NCBI GenBank assembly: GCA_030018005.1
Contig: JASEGT010000017.1
Span: 1 to 37,904 of the forward strand
DNA from: Actinomycetota bacterium
GTDB taxonomy: Bacteria > Actinomycetota > Aquicultoria > Aquicultorales > Aquicultoraceae
Reading direction: 5' to 3'
DNA length: 37,904 nucleotides
The position numbers and the translations under genes were made by a program. Under the pieces are notes generated by a model. The model made no database searches, was not told the origin of the DNA, and was given only the letters and a program-made list of their open reading frames with translations. Within the stretch, counting starts at the first letter, position 1, and every line of letters starts with the position of its first letter. Positions 33,091 to 37,904 of the stretch are shown here, piece after piece.

Positions 33091-33165
33091 CAGTCAGTGT
33101 AATTAGGCGGTAACGAGCACCACCGAATGGTGGGTCGAATATTTCTCGGCTGATTACACTAACTG
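33091..33165. other. Unexplained 75-base folded element
   Basis: CAGTCAGTGTAAT (33091-33103) pairs with ATTACACTAACTG (33153-33165) at 12 of 13 positions. Pairing continues inward through TAG and CGG with mismatches. The top holds CCACC-GAAT-GGTGG (33120-33133). It sits between the por terminator and the next gene, has no T run, and matches no RNA family I know. It may be a small RNA, the leader of the following gene, or a small mobile-element remnant. Confidence 0.5.
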
Positions 33166-33201
33166 ATAATTACAGCTGATTGCCGACAACGGATAACCAT
33201 T

Positions 33202-33585
33202 ATGATGCAACCCGACATACCCTTTGCGGAATATGAAAAACAGACGCCTGGCGACGTCTTTATCGTCGTCGAGCCGATTGCGCTCAAAATCGAGGAGGGC
33301 GCTATCGAAGAAGCTCGCGTTATGCTGGCGCGCCTCTCCGGTTGGTTTCTGGAGAAGATCGAAGCCGGAGAACTCGAGCCCTGGAAGGCACGGAACGCCT
33401 ATTTTCTACTCAATACCTACCTTACTGACAACTATCCCGGGGACATCTTGGGCGAGGAGGCACACGAGCTTATCTATGAAGGCACGCTCCTTCATGAATA
33501 CGGCCTGGATTTTGGCCCGGACATCAGATATATGCGCGAGCTGGCCGGCCGACTCGCTGCCGAGGCCGAGGAGAACGAAGCCTAA
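33202..33585 (+). CDS. Uncharacterised acidic helical protein
   Basis: Protein of 127 residues, strongly acidic and mainly helical, with no membrane segment, cysteine or catalytic motif I recognise. Notable stretches are RVMLARLSGWFLEKIEAGELEPWKARNAYFLLN and ILGEEAHELIYEGTLLHEYG. The pattern of amphipathic helices is reminiscent of small repeat-like or adaptor proteins, but I cannot name a family. Codon use matches the genome, so the gene looks real. Start ATG at 33202 or 33205, with only a weak GGAT-type ribosome site. It converges on and overlaps the next gene by four bases. Confidence 0.7.
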   Translation: MMQPDIPFAEYEKQTPGDVFIVVEPIALKIEEGAIEEARVMLARLSGWFLEKIEAGELEPWKARNAYFLLNTYLTDNYPGDILGEEAHELIYEGTLLHEYGLDFGPDIRYMRELAGRLAAEAEENEA

Positions 33586-34025
33586 TCCGGCTTTGTTTTG
33601 GATTTCGGGTCACGCTTCTTCTTAAATGGGATGACGTTGGTGCGTTTCTTCGGCATCGGCTTGGGGACATGGCTCCGCGGCGGCCCATAACCGGTCAGGC
33701 TGTTCGGCCTTTGAGCCCCCCGCCTGTCTTGCCGTTGGTCATGATAGGCTCGTTTTTCCCGCCAATTTTTTAGTACCGTATAGAGAAGTGCCCCGAGCAA
33801 GCCTACGATGATTACCCAATAGATGCCCGTCACCACGAAAACGGAGCGCGTCATCAGAATAATAGCCGCCAACGCGACAAGGATTAGCGGGTTTTTATAT
33901 TTAGCCAGGCGTACGTTGAGCGGCAGGCCATTTCGCTGTGGCCCGTTAGCCAGAAGCGTCCCGCAGTTCGTGCACCTGAATGCAGCTTTATCTAATCTGT
34001 TTCCACATTTTGGACAATAAGACAT
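33582..34025 (-). CDS. Zinc-ribbon membrane protein
   Basis: Protein of 147 residues. An N-terminal zinc ribbon (YCPKCGNRLDKAAFRCTNCG: two CxxC knuckles) is followed by two adjacent transmembrane helices (about 47-60 and 65-85) and a long, very basic, Pro/Lys/Arg-rich cytoplasmic tail (PKPMPKKRTN, FKKKRDPKSKTK). Such zinc-ribbon membrane proteins are common and poorly understood. No ribosome site precedes the ATG, but TATAAT lies nine bases upstream, so the mRNA may be leaderless. Divergent from lysC. Confidence 0.8.
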   Translation of the reverse strand: MSYCPKCGNRLDKAAFRCTNCGTLLANGPQRNGLPLNVRLAKYKNPLILVALAAIILMTRSVFVVTGIYWVIIVGLLGALLYTVLKNWREKRAYHDQRQDRRGAQRPNSLTGYGPPRSHVPKPMPKKRTNVIPFKKKRDPKSKTKPD

Positions 34026-34033
34026 ACTTACTA

Positions 34034-34039
34034 ATTATA
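34034..34039 (-). promoter_or_regulatory. -10 element placing a leaderless start at the zinc-ribbon gene
   Basis: TATAAT on the minus strand ends nine bases before the ATG at 34025, so transcription would begin at or within a few bases of the start codon. The -35 region is AT-rich but without a good hexamer. Confidence 0.4.
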
Positions 34040-34095
34040 AGGGCAAAGTCTATTTTTTAAAAGACTGATAAATTCGTCACGCCTGCTCAGCCGAG

Positions 34096-34124
34096 TTGCT
34101 ACAAGCAGTCTTGCCTGCTAAAAT
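34096..34124 (+). promoter_or_regulatory. Predicted promoter of lysC-asd-fmdE
   Basis: TTGCTA (34096-34101) and TAAAAT (34119-34124) with a 17-base spacer. The start near 34131 leaves a leader of only about 24 bases, too short for a lysine riboswitch; none is visible. Confidence 0.5.
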
Positions 34125-34154
34125 AAAGATTTGTAACAGAATGGGGGTAGGATT

Positions 34155-35393
34155 GTGGGAATTATCGTGCAAAAATTCGGCGGCAGCTCCGTCGCCGATG
34201 TCGAAAAAATCAAAAATGTCGCCAGAAGGGTAGTCGCGACCAAGCAGACCGGGAACTCTGTCGTGGTCGTAGTCTCGGCGCTTGGCGATACCACCGACGA
34301 GCTTGTCGAGCTGGCGCGGCAGATTTCTGTAAAACCGCCCGAGCGCGAAATGGACATGCTTCTGGCCACCGGCGAGCAGCAATCGGTCGCGCTTTTGGCC
34401 ATGGCGATATACGAACTCGGACACGAGGCGATATCGTTCACCGGCTACCAGGTCGGCATCGTCACCGACGACAGCCACACCAAAGCGCGTATCGTCGATG
34501 TCAAATCCGAGCGTATCATGGACGCGCTCGAGAGCGGCAAGATATGCATCGTCGCCGGTTTCCAGGGTGTGACCGTCGACAACGATATCACCACCTTGGG
34601 TCGGGGAGGCTCGGACACCACCGCTGTAGCGTTGGCCGCGGGCCTCAACGCCGACAAGTGCGAAATATATACCGACGTCGAAGGGGTCTTTACCGCGGAC
34701 CCGAGGATTGTGCCGGAGGCATCGCTGGTGCCTGAGATAACCTACGAGGAGATGCTGGAGATGGCTTCGAGCGGCGCCAAGGTGTTACAGCTTCGCTCGG
34801 TCGAGTACGCGCGCAACCATAACGTTGTTATGCAAGTAAGGTCAAGTTTTGCCGATAGTGCGGGAACGGTTGTCAAGGAGGAAGATGAGGGGATGGAGAG
34901 ACCTATAATAAGTGGCGTAACCCACAATACCAGCGAGGGAAAGATAACCATCTATGGCGTGCCGGACAGGCCCGGTATCGCGGCTAAGGTCTTCAAACCG
35001 CTGGCGGCGGCCAACATCAACGTCGATATGATAGTGCAGAACGTGAGCTACAAGGGCTACACCGATATCTCTTTCACTCTCGACCTCGACGATGTGCCGA
35101 GGGCGCAATCGGTAATCGAAGATTTGGTGCGCGAGTTCGGCGCACAAGGACACGACCTCGACAAAGATATCGCCAAGATATCTATCGTTGGGGCGGGCAT
35201 GAAGAGCCACCCCGGTGTGGCCGCCGAGATGTTCGATGTCCTGGCGGAAAACAGTATCAACATCCAGATGATAAGCACCTCTCCGATCAGGATATCCTGC
35301 GTCATCGACGAGCGTAATATTGAGATGGCGGTTCGCAGTCTCCACGAGCACTTCCAGCTCAGCGAGGAGGCGGTCACCAATGAAGCTCTATAA
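34155..35393 (+). CDS. lysC: Aspartokinase LysC
   Basis: Phosphorylates aspartate, the first step to lysine, threonine, methionine and diaminopimelate; 412 residues. The kinase domain begins with KFGGSSV (residues 7-13) and contains [15 protein letters not shown] and [15 protein letters not shown]. Two C-terminal ACT domains (from about 250) include [29 protein letters not shown] and [18 protein letters not shown], the feedback-inhibition type of LysC. The GTG start has GGGG/AGGA upstream. An in-frame ATG at codon 247 with AAGGAGG 11 bases upstream may yield a separate ACT-only beta subunit. It overlaps asd by 14 bases. Confidence 0.96.
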   Translation: MGIIVQKFGGSSVADVEKIKNVARRVVATKQTGNSVVVVVSALGDTTDELVELARQISVKPPEREMDMLLATGEQQSVALLAMAIYELGHEAISFTGYQVGIVTDDSHTKARIVDVKSERIMDALESGKICIVAGFQGVTVDNDITTLGRGGSDTTAVALAAGLNADKCEIYTDVEGVFTADPRIVPEASLVPEITYEEMLEMASSGAKVLQLRSVEYARNHNVVMQVRSSFADSAGTVVKEEDEGMERPIISGVTHNTSEGKITIYGVPDRPGIAAKVFKPLAAANINVDMIVQNVSYKGYTDISFTLDLDDVPRAQSVIEDLVREFGAQGHDLDKDIAKISIVGAGMKSHPGVAAEMFDVLAENSINIQMISTSPIRISCVIDERNIEMAVRSLHEHFQLSEEAVTNEAL

Positions 35394-36384
35394 TGTCGCC
35401 GTTGCCGGGGCGACCGGCGCGGTCGGCGAGGAGATGCTCCAGGTTTTGGAGGCGCGCGATTTTCCCGTCGCCAACCTAAGGCTGCTGGCCTCGGGTCGCT
35501 CGGCAGGCAAAAAGTTTTCATACAAAGGCGAGGAGTTAGTCGTCGAGGAGTTGGCTAAGGACTCTTTTAAGGGTATAGACATCGCGCTCTTTTCAGCAGG
35601 CGGCTCGATTAGCAAGGAGTTCGCCCCGGCGGCGGTCGGGGCGGGCGCGGTCGTCGTCGACAACTCGAGCGCCTTTCGCATGGACGAGAACGTGCCGCTC
35701 GTCGTCCCCGAGGTCAACCCAGCGGATGTGAAGAAGCATAGCGGCATTATCGCCAATCCGAACTGCACGACCATCATCATGCTGGTGGCGCTGAAACCGC
35801 TCTACGACTACAGCCGCATCAAGCGCGTGGTCGTCTCGAGCTATCAGTCGGCCTCGGGCGCGGGCGCTAAGGGCATGAGCGAACTCATCGACCAGATGAA
35901 GGCGTTTGCGGCCGGCAAGGAACTCCATGTCGAGCACTTCGCCTATCAGCTTTTATTCAACCTCATACCGCACATAGATGTCTTTCAGGAAAATGGGTAT
36001 ACCAAGGAAGAGATGAAGATGGTCCATGAGACCCGCAAAATAATGGGGGATATGGATATCACGGTCTCGCCGACCTGCGTGCGCGTCCCCGTGCTCAGGG
36101 CGCATTCGGAGGCGATTAACATCGAGACCGAGAAGAAGATAACCCCCGAGAAGGCGCGCGAGCTTTTTGCGGCCGCACCGGGTTTGCAGGTGATAGATGA
36201 CCCGGCGAACAAAGCGTACCCGATGCCGCTCTTCGCGGCGGGCCGGGACGACTGCTTCGTCGGGCGTATTCGCGAGGATCTCTCGCTTGAGAACGGGCTC
36301 AACTTCTGGGTCGTCGGCGACCAGATAAGGAAGGGCGCCGCGCTAAACGCGGTGCAAATCGCCGAAGAGCTTATTAAGGGATGA
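35380..36384 (+). CDS. asd: Aspartate-semialdehyde dehydrogenase
   Basis: Reduces aspartyl phosphate to aspartate semialdehyde with NADPH; 334 residues. It has an N-terminal Rossmann motif ([11 protein letters not shown]), the active-site cysteine in NPNCTT (C129), and the [14 protein letters not shown] and [11 protein letters not shown] segments. The ATG at 35380 has GAGGAGG upstream; the frame's earlier opening inside lysC is not used. Directly downstream of and overlapping lysC, so the two are translated together. Confidence 0.96.
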   Translation: MKLYNVAVAGATGAVGEEMLQVLEARDFPVANLRLLASGRSAGKKFSYKGEELVVEELAKDSFKGIDIALFSAGGSISKEFAPAAVGAGAVVVDNSSAFRMDENVPLVVPEVNPADVKKHSGIIANPNCTTIIMLVALKPLYDYSRIKRVVVSSYQSASGAGAKGMSELIDQMKAFAAGKELHVEHFAYQLLFNLIPHIDVFQENGYTKEEMKMVHETRKIMGDMDITVSPTCVRVPVLRAHSEAINIETEKKITPEKARELFAAAPGLQVIDDPANKAYPMPLFAAGRDDCFVGRIREDLSLENGLNFWVVGDQIRKGAALNAVQIAEELIKG

Positions 36385-36391
36385 TGCGATA

Positions 36392-36937
36392 GTGGATAAC
36401 AATATTCCGTCGATTGAAGAGGTGTCCGAATTCCATGGGCACATCTGCCCGGGCTTGGGGCTCGGCTACCGGGCCGCCGGGGTCGCGCTGGAGTGGCTCA
36501 AACAGCACCGCTCCGAGGACGAGGAGATAATCGCCATTGTGGAGAACCGCGCCTGCGGCATCGACGCGCTCCAGTATCTGCTGGGCACGACCGCCGGCAA
36601 GGGCAACTTCTTCATCAGCGACTACGGCAAGCATGTCTACACGATCGCCAACCGTGCGACCGGCAAAGCGCTTCGCATTGCGGTGAAGCCGAAGGGACGT
36701 TGGGCGAACGAGGGCGAGAGCCGCGAGGAGACCCTCAAGCGCCTCCTAGAGATGCCCGCCGAAGAGCTGTTTGACACGCGCGAGGTCGTAATCGAGCTGC
36801 CGGGCAAAGCCGAGGTTCTCCAATCGGTCGTCTGCGACGACTGCGGTGAAGCCGCCATGGAGACCAAGATTCGCCACTATCACGGCCGCCGGCTTTGTAT
36901 CCCCTGCTTTGAAGCGGAGAGTGGTTTGGAGGCGTAG
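36392..36937 (+). CDS. FmdE-family metal-binding protein with C-terminal zinc ribbon
   Basis: Protein of 181 residues related to subunit E of formylmethanofuran dehydrogenase, a family also found in non-methanogens. The N-terminal HGHICPGLGLGYRA motif (H15, H17, C19) and ENRACGIDALQ (C55) are present. In the usual GCTFGKGN motif the cysteine is replaced by threonine (residue 66, GTTAGKGN). A C-terminal zinc ribbon (VVCDDCGE and RLCIPCFE) completes the usual architecture. The GTG start lies seven bases after asd, with AAGGGA upstream. Why it sits with lysC-asd is unclear. Biochemical function in bacteria is not established. Confidence 0.85.
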   Translation: MDNNIPSIEEVSEFHGHICPGLGLGYRAAGVALEWLKQHRSEDEEIIAIVENRACGIDALQYLLGTTAGKGNFFISDYGKHVYTIANRATGKALRIAVKPKGRWANEGESREETLKRLLEMPAEELFDTREVVIELPGKAEVLQSVVCDDCGEAAMETKIRHYHGRRLCIPCFEAESGLEA

Positions 36938-37138
36938 GGGCGTTTTGCACCAACCAAAGCTTGTGACATTCTTTCAAAATAAGCAGATGGCAAACGTATA
37001 TGCAGGTTGTATTTAAACCAATAGTATAACTTCTTATGCCTGCGTTGGCATTACTTTATCATACAGGACGCTGATTCGATGATTGCTAAAGTGAAAAAGT
37101 TAAAAAACTTACGCGAATGGTATTGTGAGTCACCAACC

Positions 37139-37157
37139 AATACTATATCGTAGTATT
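37139..37157 (+). promoter_or_regulatory. Palindrome directly before the transposase-like start codon
   Basis: AATACTA-TATCG-TAGTATT is a perfect seven-base inverted repeat ending two bases before the ATG at 37160. There is no ribosome site between. It could hide the start codon in RNA or be an operator. The gap from 36938 is AT-rich, carries CACCAACCAA at both 36948-36957 and 37131-37140, and holds no gene. Confidence 0.4.
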
Positions 37158-37159
37158 TC

Positions 37160-37633
37160 ATGGACAGCAGAGAGCAAAATACCATCGGCACTTATGGCCT
37201 TTTAGACAACGTACATCCGTTGCCCGTTACCTATCACATCATTCTCTCAACACTTGAGGACGACTTCTTCACGACCCCCAGGAAATGCAACAACCTCGCC
37301 TATCTGATATTCGAGACAGCAGCGCTCCACAGCTACAGCCTCTTTGCGTTTTGCATACTCCCCCACCGGGTGCATTTACTGTGCAGACCCGGCAACCTGC
37401 TGGTCAGCCATTTCGTTAACCTTTTGAGGTTCCGCTTTGAACATGTTATGGCCAAACTTGGTTTTGACAAACGCGTCTGGCAAGGGCCGTTCGACGAGCA
37501 CCAACTGTGCGCCGAAGAGGTGATAGAGAAAGCCCTGTATATCTTTAACACACCGGTCGAGAAAGGGCTTGCCGAAAGCGCCGTCGCATACCCGTTTTCG
37601 TTTGTGCTGGGGGGCAAGGATTACAGCCCTTGA
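37160..37633 (+). CDS. Y1/REP-associated transposase-like protein with altered HUH motif
   Basis: Protein of 157 residues with the shape of the Y1 (IS200-like, RAYT) family: VTYHIILST near residue 25, a central FAFCILPHRVHLLC, a helix with LRFRFEHVMAK, WQGPFDEH, and ALYIFNTPVEKGL near the end. The family consensus MPNHVHLL reads LPHRVHLL here, so the first metal-binding His is replaced by Arg with a His one place earlier. The catalytic-type tyrosine (Y127) is kept. Either a decayed transposase or a host-adapted protein. No flanking IS ends are visible, and a small AAGGC/GCCTT hairpin follows at 37650-37663. Confidence 0.7.
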   Translation: MDSREQNTIGTYGLLDNVHPLPVTYHIILSTLEDDFFTTPRKCNNLAYLIFETAALHSYSLFAFCILPHRVHLLCRPGNLLVSHFVNLLRFRFEHVMAKLGFDKRVWQGPFDEHQLCAEEVIEKALYIFNTPVEKGLAESAVAYPFSFVLGGKDYSP

Positions 37634-37826
37634 GGCAGAGCAAAAGGAAAAGGCGTTAGCCTTGGTGTGTGTTTGAGACTCGCTTTCGATTTCAATAAAT
37701 TATTGCAAAATACCGTATCTAGCTGTGGATATCTTGATATGCGCGAACAGTAGGATTGCAAGATCCCGTAGTGGGCTAGTGTCTTGGTTTGTTAGACGAT
37801 GTCCCATGGCTTGGGCCTTCTCTGGC

Positions 37827-37904
37827 TTAAGTCCCGGACATTTTCCTCTTCAGCTTCTGGAACACTCCGTCCCACTTCGGAGACTCTCTAAATCCGACAG
37901 CGCT
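37827..37904 (-). CDS. Possible 3' end of a gene running off the window (doubtful)
   Basis: The last 78 bases are open on the minus strand in one frame, giving 25 codons (ending VFQKLKRKMSGT) before a TAA. The basic, amphipathic end is compatible with a real C-terminus, but the piece is too short to judge. The stretch 37634-37826 shows no other coding signal. Confidence 0.18.
   Translation of the reverse strand, partial: SAVGFRESPKWDGVFQKLKRKMSGT

Noticed and set aside
36948-37140. CACCAACCAA direct repeats as target duplication of an inserted element
   Set aside because: Only ten bases, no terminal inverted repeats, and the segment between has no gene; could be chance.

Overview
The window looks like a chromosomal segment of a moderately GC-rich, anaerobic, flagellated bacterium from a deep actinobacterial lineage (the Aquicultoria, Geothermincolia or Coriobacteriia type of organism). 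This is an inference from gene content; no 16S rRNA is present. Three things support it. The pknB-pbpA-rodA-pstP-fhaB-fhaA cell-wall and signalling cluster is an actinobacterial hallmark. A four-subunit pyruvate:ferredoxin oxidoreductase points to anaerobic metabolism. The potassium regulator TrkA is split into two proteins, as in mycobacteria. The serS / tRNA-Ser / tadA / large SRP RNA / dnaX / ybaB / recR block keeps the order known from Bacillus, so it is probably ancestral.

Layout. 1-5153 (+): a Trk potassium-uptake operon with two TrkA proteins, a 43-residue membrane peptide, two tandem TrkH channels and an exported OB-fold protein. 5208-5280: tRNA-Gly(CCC). 5335-7004 (-): motA-motB behind a near-consensus sigma-28 promoter. 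7242-15809 (-): the kinase/PBP/RodA/phosphatase/FHA cluster, headed by an unusual kinase with a many-pass membrane tail. 15949-16035: tRNA-Leu(CAG). 16126-20613 (-): an AT-richer GGDEF/HD-GYP gene, terC and a stand-alone larC. 20758-23417 (+): a DUF4446 protein, pheA and serS. 23635-26745 (+): all four serine tRNAs needed to read the serine codons, tRNA-Arg(ACG), an HD-GYP gene with a potentially structured leader, tadA and the SRP RNA. 26939-29750: dnaX-ybaB-recR. 29932-32951: porCDAB behind an elaborate promoter region. 33091-33165: an unexplained long hairpin. 33202-34025: two convergent uncharacterised genes. 34155-36937: lysC-asd-fmdE. 37160-37633: a Y1/REP-associated transposase-like gene with an altered HUH motif.

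Genes that work together. TrkA and TrkH form gated K+ channels. MotA and MotB form the flagellar stator. The PASTA kinase, phosphatase and FHA proteins control elongation-type peptidoglycan synthesis by PbpA and RodA. LysC and Asd start the diaminopimelate/lysine/threonine pathway, which feeds the cell wall. TadA modifies the wobble base of tRNA-Arg(ACG), which is encoded in the same cluster. SerS charges the neighbouring serine tRNAs. The SRP RNA serves membrane insertion.

No CRISPR array, prophage, complete IS element or obvious defence island is visible. The best leads for something undescribed are the polytopic kinase, the tRNA-Ser/SRP RNA junction, the structured intergenic elements at 24404-24539 and 33091-33165, the repeat-rich por promoter, and the TrkH duplication with its nine-codon remnant ORF.
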